This document shows, in pieces, positions 13,601 through 25,142 of a DNA stretch of 64,000 nt. Location of the stretch: assembly GCA_025094145.1 (NCBI GenBank), contig JALLLS010000008.1, positions 617,464 through 681,463 on the forward strand. The letters are read 5' to 3'. The stretch comes from Spinellus fusiger. Its lineage: Eukaryota; Mucoromycota; Mucoromycetes; Mucorales; Phycomycetaceae. The notes under the pieces were generated by a model. It ran no database searches. It was not told the origin of the DNA and saw only the letters and a program-made list of their open reading frames with translations. The translations under genes were made by a program, and so were the position numbers. Numbering within the stretch: the stretch's first letter is position 1; each line of letters begins with the position of its first letter.

Positions 13601-14637
13601 AATTTATCATGTTTGCTCATGCTTGGATCTTCATGCTAGTCTAAAATATTATGTTTTTGTATGATGCGGATTGGACCCTTTTGTCAAAAATGGGTTTATT
13701 TTATTTTTGTTTGAAATGAAATAATAATAATAAAAAAGAGGAAAAAGAGCAATATGAATGCTATAATCACCATAAAAAGAATGACTAACTATAGTGTATT
13801 GATGGAAATAAATAGAGTTGGTAGGAAATACATAGTCACTAAAAGGCAAAGTACCTATGTGTAGTTTACATAATAGGTTTAAAATAAGAGGGTTGGCATA
13901 GAAATAACTCCAAAACATCAGAGAAGTGCAGTACTGAAAGGCTGGGCTTTTAACTGCATAATACATAGTGATTTTATACAAAAATAATAAATAATGAAGA
14001 TAGGATGGCTATTGGCAGATCTTCCGTTTAGCTATGGACTGAGCTGTCATGAAAAAAAGAGGCGATTCATCTGACATTTTTTAACAAGTATTGATTTTGC
14101 TTCTCACTACCATAAGTCTCTTTATGATCAAATAATAAATGGTAGTGTTACTGTGCCTGTATTGGCTTAGTAAAAGTAGAATCAACCAATTCCCTTTTTC
14201 CTCACCACCACCTTACACAGTAAGACCGAGAGTAATACAATTGAGCCTATAGCGCCAATATTGGCCGTGAGAATAGGAATGGGAATAGTAACAAGAATGG
14301 TATGAGAAAGAACAGCAAGAATAATAACAAGAATGCACATTAGAGTATATAACATATTCTTCTGACCTTCTCTTTCTTTTGTCTTTAGTCTTATAAGGCC
14401 GGTGTATAGTCTTGTTTATAACTATGAATAAGTGAAGGCTATGAGACAGTGTGCCTTACTTCCTGACAATAGTGCGCGGGACTACAGTGCAAGGGGAGAC
14501 TGTATTCTTTTCCATGGATTGCACGTGTGGAATAGAGCATCTTGTTATTTATTAGCCCTACCCCACTAATTTACTCTTTTTTTTTCTCATCTTTAATATT
14601 AAATATCAAATTATAGACTTTTAGACTGCTGATTCCA

Positions 14638-15543
14638 ATGTTATACTCTTTCTCTTTGACCAAGCGCTTTGGTCACATTCATCAATACCCTTCCTTTGAA
14701 AGCACAACCATAGATACTGCCAGCACAACGAGTAGTTCTACAGCAAGTTCGCTGTCTTCTCCCGTCAACACTCCACACAATATATTCAAAGAACGTGCTG
14801 CTAGTATCAGTAATGATCATCCCACGCTTCCTCTTCCTCTTCCTCTTCCTCTTCCTCAGACCTTTGGCCCTAGTTACAGCTTATGGCAGAATGCAACCAT
14901 GAAAGGCTGGGTCACTAAACACATACCACCCTCGTTTTCATTTATTGGGCAAAAGAAGAAAAGATTCTTCATCTTATCAGATAGAATGATTTACGCTTTT
15001 AAATCAGACCAAGCAGGTTCTTGCTACCGAGAATTATTCCAGCTCACAAAATCAACCCAAGTGTTTGTCACTGATCATTTCTCTGGAGTGTCCAACTGTT
15101 TAGAGATCCAAAAGAAGGATGAAAATGATCTCAGTTGGTATTTTCAGGCACCTGATTCTGCAACCATGCAAGTCTGGCTACAGCTCTTAAAGAAGACAAT
15201 TCTATGGTTGCGTACTGACCCACAAGGTCCATGCAATCCGACTGAACTTATATCAATTCCCAACGAGGGTGACTACCGATACTCCTATATGCTATCAACA
15301 TCAGAGAGATCCACAAGCAGACACAGCCAGACCATCATGCGTTCGTCAATGCATTCTTCAAATAATGTAAATACCTCCAATGCTCGGTACTCTGCCACAT
15401 ACCCTTCCACACAGTTTTCATCCATAAAAAGATCATCTTATTCACCAACAACAGCACAAGGTGGATTTATGGGTACTCTTCCACCACCCCTGCCTCCACC
15501 CACGCATGCCCCTCCACCTCCACCCAAAGTGTTTCATTTGTAA
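14638..15543 (+). CDS. PH-domain protein with proline-rich tail
   Basis: Single-exon gene of 301 residues. A pleckstrin-homology domain spans about 87-191: MKGWVTKH opens strand 1, KKKRFFILSDRMIYAF forms strands 2-3, and the final helix carries the expected Trp (MQVWLQLL). PH domains bind phosphoinositides or partner proteins at membranes. The N terminus is Ser/Thr-rich with a Leu-Pro tract (residues 63-73) from a CTTCCT microsatellite. The C terminus ends in a polyproline run (about 280-299) that could bind SH3 or WW domains. No second domain, so it is probably an adaptor; no orthologue named. Confidence 0.8.
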   Translation: MLYSFSLTKRFGHIHQYPSFESTTIDTASTTSSSTASSLSSPVNTPHNIFKERAASISNDHPTLPLPLPLPLPQTFGPSYSLWQNATMKGWVTKHIPPSFSFIGQKKKRFFILSDRMIYAFKSDQAGSCYRELFQLTKSTQVFVTDHFSGVSNCLEIQKKDENDLSWYFQAPDSATMQVWLQLLKKTILWLRTDPQGPCNPTELISIPNEGDYRYSYMLSTSERSTSRHSQTIMRSSMHSSNNVNTSNARYSATYPSTQFSSIKRSSYSPTTAQGGFMGTLPPPLPPPTHAPPPPPKVFHL

Positions 15544-16858
15544 TTGTATCAATAGCATTCTTTTTATTATATTATATTATATTATATTATAGTCTTATTC
15601 TTTTCTTCATTTCCCTTTTCCCAATAAATATTGTATTTTATCTTGTTTGTATTGGCTATTGGATGCCCAGTATCAAATACCAACTGCTTCTTGGCAAAAC
15701 AATAAGCAGTCAATTTATGTTCTGTAGAGCAAAGTTTAAGTAGCGAATCAAGACAGAAATAGGGTCCGATGGATTGTGAGACAGAGTAGTTGTGAGAAAC
15801 AAGCAATACTGTGGTTATGAGTTGTGATTTATGATTTATGAGTTGTGATTTATGATTTATGATTTATGATTTATGATTTATGATTTATGATTTATGATTT
15901 ATGATTTATGATTTATGATTTATGATTTATGATTTATGATTTATGATTTATGATTTATGATTTATGAGTTATGGGTTATGGGTTATGAGTTATGGGTTAT
16001 GGGTTATGGGTTATGAGTTATGGGTTATGAGTTATGTATTATGTATTACTTATTATTACTTATTACTTACCACTTATCAACCACTTATTAATTACCACTT
16101 TTGTTATTGTTAGTATCACCTGATAACACCACCCACTACCACCCTTAATGAAAAGAACTCAAGTCAAGCTGTCTACACGTATTCTTTTTATATCAATCTA
16201 TCTTTGGCTCATCAACACTCTCAGTGACATACCCTCATAGCATGGAATGACATAAAAAGATAGTTTGACCAGATCTATCCACTGTTGACCAAGTAAATAA
16301 GCAGTAGGAGAGTAGGTGGTGTAGGCGTCTTCTACACTCAACAGATGCATAGAAACAAACACTGAATCAAATGAAACAAAAATAAAATAAAAACAAAAGG
16401 TAGGAGGGAACTAGAACCTTATTTCACTTTACATTTTTGCCTGGATAAGCTATCTAAGCTACTATTTTACACAACGCTTGTGTTTCTTTTTTCCCCTTTT
16501 TTATTTATTTATTTATTTATATTTATTTTGTGTGCATTTTCCAGCTTGAATTTTTACATTGAGATTTCCCTCAATTGACTTGTTTTTTTTTATCCTATTT
16601 CATCCTCAAATTTCACTCTATTAGTGTGTCTTGTTTTCTTCTATTTCTTCTTTTTCAATTTCAGTGCCACACCCACAGCCTACTCTTCTGTGCTAGCTAC
16701 TCTAATAGCCCACCATCGAATTGAGTCTGCTTTGTCTCTGTGTCCATAGTCTATCTCGTCCAACGCCACTTACTTAACACAGTCTTGTTAAATTACTTAC
16801 CCGTTGTCCTCTCCTTTGTATTTTAAATATCTCTTTGATCTCTGATTTATTGTTTATC
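15544..16858. other. Intergenic region with heptamer array
   Basis: Contains an ATATT repeat (15565-15592), the TTTATGA heptamer array (15822-16040), and pyrimidine-rich DNA with an ATTT run (16500-16520) that probably forms the promoter and leader of the next gene. No ORF supported. Confidence 0.45.
15822..16040. repeat. Heptamer tandem array TTTATGA grading into TTATGGG
   Basis: About 20 copies of TTTATGA (15822-15966) change abruptly to about ten copies of the 7-mer forms TTATGGG and TTATGAG (15966-16035), then decay. Both parts keep a 7-bp register. Confidence 0.9.
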
Positions 16859-18963
16859 ATGAGTAAGTGGACAAAGAGAAAAAGAGAAAAAGAGAAAAAG
16901 AGAAAGAAAAGAGGGCTCCCCTTGTATCTACATTTTGAACTTATTCAGAACTACAATAGGAAGCACTACTAGAAAAGAAAAGTGTATGTTCCTACGGTAG
17001 TCTTGCTTTTTATTTATTTATTATTAGTGTTATTACTATTAGTGTTATTATTATTAGTGTTATTACTATTAGTGTTATTACCACCACCACCACCACCACT
17101 ATCCCCATCATCAATCTCTCCTCCCCTACACTAACCACTATTGACTCATTCTCTGTAGATGCTCCTGGAAAGGCATCAAGTCGCAGCCGAAGAACCAGCC
17201 ATGAGAGCAGGTCACCTGTAGAATCTTTCACCTTTATTGGAGACAGTGATGATTCACTTGATTCTGACTATTTCAATCCCAGGACCCACCGATCCTTGCA
17301 ACACTCTGTCTATGAGTTTGATGCATTGGATGCTGTGGATGCATTGGAGACTGTGGATGCTGTGGATGCATTGGAGACTGTGGATGCTGTGGATGCTGTC
17401 AATAGCAGGAAGCCAGCAAGAACCGCAATGCCAGGAGCCCCTGTGGAATACAAGGTGCTCTTGCTTGGAAATATGATACCCAAGAACAAACAAACCATAC
17501 GAAAGACACTGTGTTCCATGCTGAATGAGTCCTGTCAGACACCACAGCAGCGGAAACCACCCCCCTACGGAAAGGAACAGCGCTACTCTGCCCTTCCACA
17601 CCCTGAGATGGACACCAACAAAGTATACCGCGAAGACAGCAATGTTCATCTGATAGAAGCCGACTATACGTGGTTCAAGATAGACACCCCTATGCATGAC
17701 AGCTACCCTTCTCTTAATCTGCCCATCTACTCTCCTCCAGCAGTGCAGCGACTGGCAGAAGTGTATCTCGCCCACTACTATCCCTCGCTGTTCAAGGGCA
17801 CTCCCATTGATAAGAGCTGTCTTTATTCAGAGGACGCGGGTCCTGATCTTGTCGTCTATGTGTTCAGTCCTTACTCCATGGTCAGCTTTATGCAGGCAGA
17901 AAGAGATGTAAAACTACTCCAGCGTCTGCAGAAAGTGGGGATTCCCATTCTGCCTCTTTTGTTTGTGCCTGATCCCACGCTAGCAGAAGCAGGAGTGCAA
18001 CTGCCTACCTTGCCTGTCCACATGTCACTCTTGGACAGAAAGACCATTACAAGAGAGGATCTACAGGAGTGTCTGTGCAAGTTCCTGAAAGAGAACAAGG
18101 TAGACTACGTTCAGCTCACTCGACACAGCACCAGCACAGGGCAGGAAGAAACAGCCCCTCGTAGGAGCATGTCCCCCACAGCAGACACCTTCTTGACTCT
18201 GGAGGAGTTCTATCAATTGCCCAGGCCTTATTTGTGTGAGGCATTGGAAAGAAGGGAAAAGACAGCTCCTCTGCCCATCCACAAGAAACATAAAGTAGTG
18301 GCTGTACCAAGTGCTTCTACTTTGAAAAACATCTTCCTAGCATTGGCTAGTCTTCTGCTGATCTACTATTCACTGTCCAGGCACCCTGCAGTCGTGGAGG
18401 ACATGGCACCTCCCTCGGTTGCTAGTCTGCTTTCTCTCACAACAAGCAGTCTGCTGCCATCCCTCCTCCCTCCTCCTCTATCTACAAACGCAACTCATTC
18501 TACTCTAGAGAATGTGAAGCTGCATCAGGACGTATTTCAGACACCCACAGGCTTTGGTGAGGAACAAGAAGAGACACCGGCGCACCTGGAACAAGAAGAG
18601 ACACCGGCGCACCTGGATCAAGAAGAGACACCAGCGCACCTGGAACAAGAAGAGACACCGGCGCACCTGGAACAAGAAGAGACACCGGCGCACCTGGATC
18701 AAGAAGAGACACCAGCGCACCTGGATCAAGAAGAGAAAGCAGATGAATTGGAGGAAGGATCAAAAGAAGAGAAAGACGCATTGTTGGCTAGTGTAAGCCT
18801 GTCTCTTCCCCTCACAACCACCACCCACCCACCCTCACCCACTGGTTTAATCCACTGGCAAGAAAGTGTATTCTCCTATGAAGTCTATTTTGTCAGCTTG
18901 GTGGAGAAGTTCAAAGACATCCTTAAAGACTTTGAGAACATGTTCTGGTCTTGGACTTGGTAA
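16859..18963 (+). CDS. Unidentified repeat-containing protein with C-terminal membrane segment
   Basis: Open frame runs from 16954 to 18963 without an early ATG. The best start is a tiny exon, ATGA at 16859-16862, spliced over a 296-bp intron (GTAAGT at 16863, TCTGTAG ending 17158) to give MNAPGKASSRSRRT and 602 residues in all. No known domain recognised. Seen: an acidic Ser-rich N terminus; DAVDALETV repeats (17318-17399); a globular stretch from about residue 95 with P-loop-like YKVLLLGNMIPKNKQT and later PDLVVYVFSPYSM and GIPILPLLFVP, which resemble the strands of a G-protein fold but lack the Lys-Ser/Thr of a true Walker A; a single hydrophobic segment about 385-405 (IFLALASLLLIYYSL); then six 9-residue repeats EQEETPAHL and an acidic tail. 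GC-richer than neighbours. Function unknown; a degenerate GTPase fold is a guess. Confidence 0.65.
17318..17399 (+). repeat. 27-bp in-frame coding repeat (DAVDALETV)
   Basis: Two and a half copies of a 27-bp unit, reading Asp-Ala-Val-Asp-Ala-Leu-Glu-Thr-Val, inside the unidentified protein gene. Confidence 0.8.
18563..18737 (+). repeat. 27-bp in-frame coding minisatellite (E/D-QEETPAHL)
   Basis: Six copies of a 27-bp unit that alternate Glu and Asp at the first position, with almost no synonymous change. This suggests recent slippage or unequal exchange. It lies on the C-terminal side of the predicted membrane segment. Confidence 0.9.
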
Positions 18964-21900
18964 TATCAAGACAAAGAAAAGTATAAGAAAAGACGATACA
19001 AAAAGAAAAAGGAAAAAAAAGAAAAGAAAAAAGGACATTGGCATAGCAAGCAAGACATTCACAAAAGACAAGGGCGAGATTTCAAGAAGAAAGGTCACTG
19101 TGTCCTTACACCCTGTTTTTTTTCTATCTCTCTCTCTCTCTTTTCCATCTGGTATTGGTCTTGGTACTGTTCTATTTATATCTGGCAGAAAGACAGCAGT
19201 AGTGACATTGACCGAGATACAGAGACACAGATGCATATGTTGGCAAAGAGAAAGATACGAACAGGAACACGAGCATTGATATACTGAGGTAGACAGAGAC
19301 ACAGGCACTGGGATCAGGATTGGCACTGGTTCAACAGGCATAGATACAGAACCAAAAAAAGAAAAAGAAAAAAAGGGACCAGACATTGGCATAGGAACCA
19401 CGGGCTGGGAGAGATCAGAGTAAAGGATACCAACCCCAAGAAACAGCAACAGACTCAGGGACAGCAGATCCTCAAAGACAACAGACGATAGGGGATATTC
19501 TCTTTAAGGATGCTCTACCAAGAGACAATGGCCTTGGAGACACCAGACACACCATGGGCACGATAGACATAGGAATAGAAAAGAAAAAAAGAAAAAGACA
19601 CTAGCACAAACATTGACACAGCAGGCCCAAGCACAACATGTAACTAGCACTCGCATTCGCTTATCAAGCTTGAACAGAATAAACTCAAACACAGCAGACA
19701 CGAGTGTACAGGCACAAGTGTATAGGCACAAGTGTATAGGCACAAGTGTACAGACACAGGTGTACAGACACAGGTGCAATGATGGCCATGCTATTTGCTA
19801 TTCTATGGGCCATCTGCTCGAGTTGTATAACATCCATGGACTCCTTGTTACCAAGTGTATCAATGTGAATGGACCTTCACACGTGGATGGATGGATGGAT
19901 GGATGTACGTCCACCCTCCACCCTTCTGCATCGTGCAGACATGGATGAATCAATGCTTTCTTCCATGCCCATTCTCTCAATGCACCCATCCAATGTGTGC
20001 AGTGTGTCTGTCTATTTCATTCTCCATGGGCTGATAGTCAATTGAAGACGATGCTGATGCCATTGTATTCAGGGTCTTTTTACTGAGCAATGGCCCATCG
20101 TTACTGCCTTTCATAGAACTCTTGTCCAACCCAAAGATCTGTCGAGAAGGACAGAAACGTGTTCCAGCAGAAAGAACACATCAATGCATTGTTTAAGAGA
20201 GAAGAGAGAAGAGAGAAGAGAGAATAAACAAACAAGACCAAGTGGTTGATGCAGAGAAGGAAATGCCTACAGTGTTCCAAGTACGTTTTCCTCCAGCACT
20301 GACCCTTTTGTTCATCTGAGCTTATTTATCACGTTTAGTATCACTGCAGACTCCACCCTAGAAGAAAAGAAAGAAAGAGACTTGGACATAACATCCGCTC
20401 CCCACCAGCACTCGGAAGAGATCAAAACCAGTACGAATCAACCCATCCTCCCCTTGTTATTTCTGCTTCCATGACCCATGCAGAGAATGGATGTCCTCCA
20501 CTGCAGTGATCAGTGCAGTGACGAGTGACCCAAAGGATTGGAGGATTGGAGGATAAGAGATGGAGGATTGGAGGAGGATTGGAGGAGGGGCTGGATCTCT
20601 CTCTCTCATCTCTCTCATCTCTCTCTCATCTCTCATTCTCTCGCTAGTATCTGTAAAGGCTCCCTTGCTTTTCTTTGTTTTCTTACTCCCTAGGAACCTC
20701 AGGTGCAATGAGATGTCCTTGTCCTAATCTCCATGAACGGAGGATGAAAGTATGGAGTTTCAACATGATCTTGAACGTGCTTCATTGCCTAACCTATTTC
20801 TGTGTGCCTGTGACTCCACTGTTTGCGTATGAAAGATGGATAGATCCACAGACCTCTTTCCAACTCACATGTTTCCTCCAAGTGATAAAGACACTCCTAC
20901 TGTAGTGCCCGACAGAGCAACCTTCTCACTGCGATGGATCTCTCTTTTTTTTTTCTTTTTTTCTTTTTCTTTTACAAGAGTCAAGTGGGTGGTTCAGGGA
21001 GATGAGTTTGTTTGGAGAGGGTTGTTTCTATGGAAACTGTCGATAAAATATAAAATATAATAAAAAGGAGTTTTCTTGATAAAAAGGATCGCTGCTGCCT
21101 ACTTGTCAGCCTATGTGTGTACTTGCTTATCTGCCTATGCGTCTATGTCTATCTATGTCTATCTATGTCTATCTATGTCTATCTCTCTGCCTACTTGTCT
21201 GTCTACTAAGAACAGAGTCACACATGTCGCTCTGGAACTTGCCTTTGACCAATGGATCCATTCTTCGGCTGCTTGATTTCTGGTCCTATCCACTGCAACT
21301 CCGCCAGTCTCTCTGTTGGATGCACCGACGGCAAGAGTGTCCTTGTCTGTTTTATTTTAGTTCTCATTGTCAAACCCTCTGGTCCGGATCTCGTTGTGAG
21401 CTCAGGACCACCGCTCCTCATTACGTAGTCCATCTATTCCCCCTTTCCTTTTGTGCTCTTCCCATATTGATATGGCCTATTCCACGTGTACTTGGCATCT
21501 TTTGTCAAGAGTCAAGTGAATGTCAGGTACACAAATGAAAGAGTGAAGCTATCTCTTAAATAAGGATCCGAGTGTTATGGAGGAAAGGTCATTGGATAAG
21601 GTGGTGGTTTTATCTCTGCTTTGATTGTCATCAAGACACGTCTGTGAGGTCTGTGAGGTCTGCGAGGTCTGTAAGCAGTGTAGAGAAATAAGGGCACTTT
21701 TTCTACTCTTTTGTCTCTCTTTTGTCTCTCTCTTTTGTCTCTTTTTTGTCTTGTTTCATAGGATCTGGCATTGGACAGTGTCTGCTGATCCCCTTTTCTG
21801 TCTATCTTGTTCTTCATTCTTGGTCTAATTTTCTTTTTTTTCTTCTTTCTTTTTTGAGCTGTTACCTCTGGTGATCAAAATCTTTTTTTTCTTTTTTTCT

Positions 21901-22560
21901 TTTTTTCTTTGCCTTCCAAACGTTAAAAGGGTAGGACTCAAGTCAATTGTACGAGGTGAGCATAAAATAGGTAGATGGATTGGAGCTATTTTACGCGCCC
22001 TTTATTATTCTCTATTTTATCCACTGTGTGTACCTCCATGGACAACCATGGCGTTGTTCCTACAGACAGTGGGCATGGACTCTGTGGTCTTCCTCCACCA
22101 GAGATCAAACACATGCAAGGTGTCTTTGCAATGGCCCTCGTCCCAGTAGAAAGGGCATGGACACCTCATCTTGGGCTAGATGGGATGCGACGATACCATC
22201 CCATCCCATCCCATCTCATCCCATGCACTTTACTATACACACCCTGATTCTATAAGAACAAAGCAATATTCAATCCAAGCCCAAGATGAGGTGTCCATTT
22301 TCATCCTCCCCTTTCATCCCAAAAAGAAGAAAAAAAATTCCTTCTCTCTTTTTTTTTCTTTTTTTTTCTCTCTTTTTTTTATAGTCCTCTTTACCCTTCT
22401 TTTCCTTCTTTCCTCTTCCCTCTTTCCTCTTCCTTTCCCCTTTTCTTCTTCTCTCCCTTGTCTCATTCACTCACGGGACGCATTTCCCTTTCTTCTTCTT
22501 TCTTCTTTCTTCTCTTTCCTAATAGAAACCCAGCTCTCCTTCCAGGTTGAAATAGAAACA
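18964..22560. other. Repeat-rich intergenic region before the homeobox gene
   Basis: 3.6 kb with no supported gene. Contents: CAGGCACAAGTGTA-type repeats (19700-19772), GGAT repeat (19886-19905), GAGAGAA units (20197-20225), ATTGGAGGA and TCTCTCA runs (20535-20640), TCTATCTATG repeats (21143-21190), CCATCC repeats (22195-22220), and long pyrimidine tracts from 22340 to 22525 that probably form the leader of the homeobox gene. A CCTAATAG acceptor-like site at 22518-22525 hints at a 5' UTR intron. Confidence 0.45.
19700..19772. repeat. 13-14 bp tandem repeat (GGCACAAGTGTAT)
   Basis: Five or six units of the form GGCACAAGTGTATA grading into AGACACAGGTGTAC. Non-coding. Confidence 0.75.
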
Positions 22561-24450
22561 ATGCTCTCTGCCTTTGACAATGATACCAGCAGTCTTTCGT
22601 TGTCGGCTGAAGTTCAAAATGAAGACAATGCATCGGCTTACACCGTAGCCATAGACCCCTCCTGTGAAGACATGGCAGGGGATGCATCTCCGAGTATCAG
22701 GAAGCGCACCAGAGCCACTGCCGATCAACTTGCCGTACTGGAGGACACCTTTGCTGTCAATGTGAGCCCCAATAGCAAACTACGCAAACAATTGGCAGAT
22801 CAACTACAGATGAGTGAGCGCTCTATTCAGATCTGGTTCCAAAATAGACGTGCAAAAGTAAAACATATCCAGAAGCGTACTCAGATGAAAATTCACCATG
22901 CGTCAATTCGAGCACAGTTCTACCACCAGCACCAACAATCGTCTCTTATGCCTTTGCAACCACAGTATTATCCTCACTACACATCATCCCACTTGTCCAT
23001 GTCGCGTGCCCAGAGCGTCGATGCCATTGGTCTCTGTCGCCAGCCCTCACCCGTGGCTGCCTTGCATTTCTACTCTTCCTCGGCTCCCTCCATCTCTTCA
23101 CAAAACCACTCCTACACTCCTCCGCCACACACCTTCCAGACCTACCCCACACCTGCTCTGTGGTCAGGATCTTATGAAAGCCCGATGTACCGCCAGAGCA
23201 TGCCCCCTCAGGCCTTTACGAACCAAGTGTACGGACAAAGATCCGCCGACTACGACCTATCGTCTCCCCTGGTGGACTTCCCCGAGCTGCTGAATGGCCC
23301 TGGGTCGTCCTCAGGCCACTCTCCCTCGGGTGCCACACAGTCCTCCTCGAATGCCAGTGCTGTGAGCATGCCTGCCCTTGTCCCAGTGCCCAATGCAGGT
23401 CCCACCGCCATGCTTGCCATTTCCCAGACAGCAGGACATTCCGCCTCTCTTCCTCTCTCTCCAAAGACATCCTTTGGCTCCTCCTTTGATCATTGGACTA
23501 TGGGTGAGTGAGTGAGTGTGTGTGATCTTATGGAAGAGTGGTGGAAGAGTAGTAAAAGAAGAGTCATGTTTCTTGCTCTTGGCCCTCCCTTACTGACATG
23601 GCAACCCACCTCTCTTTCTCTCTTTCTCTCTTTCTCTCTAGGAGACGACATGGCCCATCCCAATCCTCTCGGGTCTTCCAATGCATCCATGGGAACTCCC
23701 TCCATGTCTCTTTCCACCATCGACCCCTCCAACCTGATCGTAGGCTCGGTCCATAGCCCACCCTCTTCTTCCACCACCATCCCTCCCTTGGAAGAGGTGT
23801 ATTTCAGTGCAGTGACACTCACCATTGGTACATGGCACCGTATGAAGCTCAATGCAACCGACCTCATGTGTGTCTACTCTCCAGACACACGAGTGTTTGC
23901 ATGGCACATCTCTGATAACAGCTGCCAGTTCAAGATGGAAATCCCTCTCCATGCCATCGCCACAATAGACTACACCGTGTGCGATATTCTTGCTGATATC
24001 CATGTCGATATCACAGAACCCCCTCTCTTCTACATGGAGAACTCACAGCATGAAAAGGCCCAGACCATGCCATTTGATAGGATGGCACCCGCAGTCCAGT
24101 CCAGCTGGGTGCAGTGCAGTGATTTCACAGAAGGCAAACAGGCCTCTCGTCTCTTTCGACACACTCTCAAGGGTGTTTCTCAGTCCATCCGACAAGAACT
24201 CATGCAGCTTACATTGCAACACCCAGACACCCGACGACTTGTGCGCTTCAACGACACTCCTCCCCAGTCAGGCTCCGTAATGCACTCCCGGCCCATGGTA
24301 TTACCAACAGCCATGTCCACAGTATCTCCCACAGATCCAGCATCAGAAGGCTATTTACTATCGCAACCAGACACAGGCTCCTCAGCCACCTACTGGCATC
24401 CAGAGACAATGATCCACACCCCAGTCCCCCTTCGTGAATTCCTTTATTAG
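22561..24450 (+). CDS. Homeodomain transcription factor
   Basis: 583-residue nuclear protein from two exons (22561-23503 and 23642-24450; 138-bp intron, GTGAGT donor, junction TMG-DDMAHPN). A typical 60-residue homeodomain lies at about 46-105: RKRTRATADQLAVLEDTF, then recognition helix SIQIWFQNRRAKVK with the invariant Trp, Phe, Asn and Arg. It is not of the TALE class. After a Ser/Pro/Gln-rich linker, the second exon has a hydrophobic, structured-looking block (about residues 375-450: VTLTIGTWHRMK, FAWHISDN, CQFKMEIPLHAI). From memory, similar C-terminal blocks accompany homeodomains in other fungi, but I could not check this. The start is the first ATG after a long pyrimidine leader, just before acidic Ser-rich sequence. 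Targets unknown. Confidence 0.9.
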
Positions 24451-24929
24451 TAACACTCCACCTCTTCTTCCTACTACTACTACTAATGCTTGCTACTGTT
24501 ATTGCTACAACTCCTCTTGTTTTTATTTATTTATTTATTTTTATATTTATAGATAGCCTGTTGTTACTTATTTGTTCTCTTCGTTCTTCTTCTTATCAAA
24601 AGAAAGACGCACAGATACTTCTCATCTTGTCTTTTTTTTTTCTTTTTTTTTCCTTATCATTTCCTCGTCTCTTTACGACAGAACGTAATGTAAAGAATCA
24701 TTCAAACTGCTTTTTCTTCTGTTTTCTATTTATTTGTATTATAATAAATTCCATTCTTATGTGTGTGTGTCTATAAAAGCAATGGGTGTAAAGCAATGAA
24801 CAGAACATGGGCGAGGCAATGAGGTTTATTAGAGTGTTTAGCATCTTTCTTCATCTACGGCTGCATGTGAAGCACCTGCATTTTCAACTGGAAGAGAGAG
24901 ATGCTTCTTGCTATACTCTACCTCATTAC

Positions 24930-25010
24930 ATAATGAATCTATGAATCTATAGATATATGAATATGAATCTATGAATCTATGAATATGAATCTATGAATCT
25001 ATAGATATAT
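24930..25010. repeat. GAATCTAT tandem repeat
   Basis: About eight units of ATGAATCT with ATAGATAT and GAATATGAAT interruptions. Confidence 0.75.
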
Positions 25011-25085
25011 AAATATAAAAAAAAGAATCCACTCGAAACAAGAAGAATCAACACACACCGAGTCATAAAGATGTGTTGTTCTTTA

Positions 25086-25142
25086 TCATTAATAATAATA
25101 AATAATAAATAATAAATAATAAATAATAAATAATAAATAAAC
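25086..25142. repeat. AATAAAT microsatellite
   Basis: About seven 7-bp AATAAAT units in a row, ending in AATAAACA. Non-coding. Confidence 0.85.

Larger units (their letters stand above)
11416..14637. other. AT-rich intergenic region
   Basis: 3.2 kb without a gene I can support. Features seen: a degenerate TAGACC/TAGATC-rich repeat (12345-12500), a 10-bp tandem repeat (13549-13600) and polyA/polyT tracts. Short ORFs here have no recognisable domains. Confidence 0.45.

Noticed and set aside
15966..16035. Internal telomere-like array (TTATGGG)
   Set aside because: The unit differs from TTAGGG and grades from the adjacent TTTATGA array, so slippage explains it.
22180..22560. Upstream in-frame extension of the homeobox protein
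   Set aside because: The sequence is pyrimidine-tract low complexity (Phe/Leu/Ser runs) and is better explained as 5' leader; acidic Ser-rich coding begins at ATG 22561.
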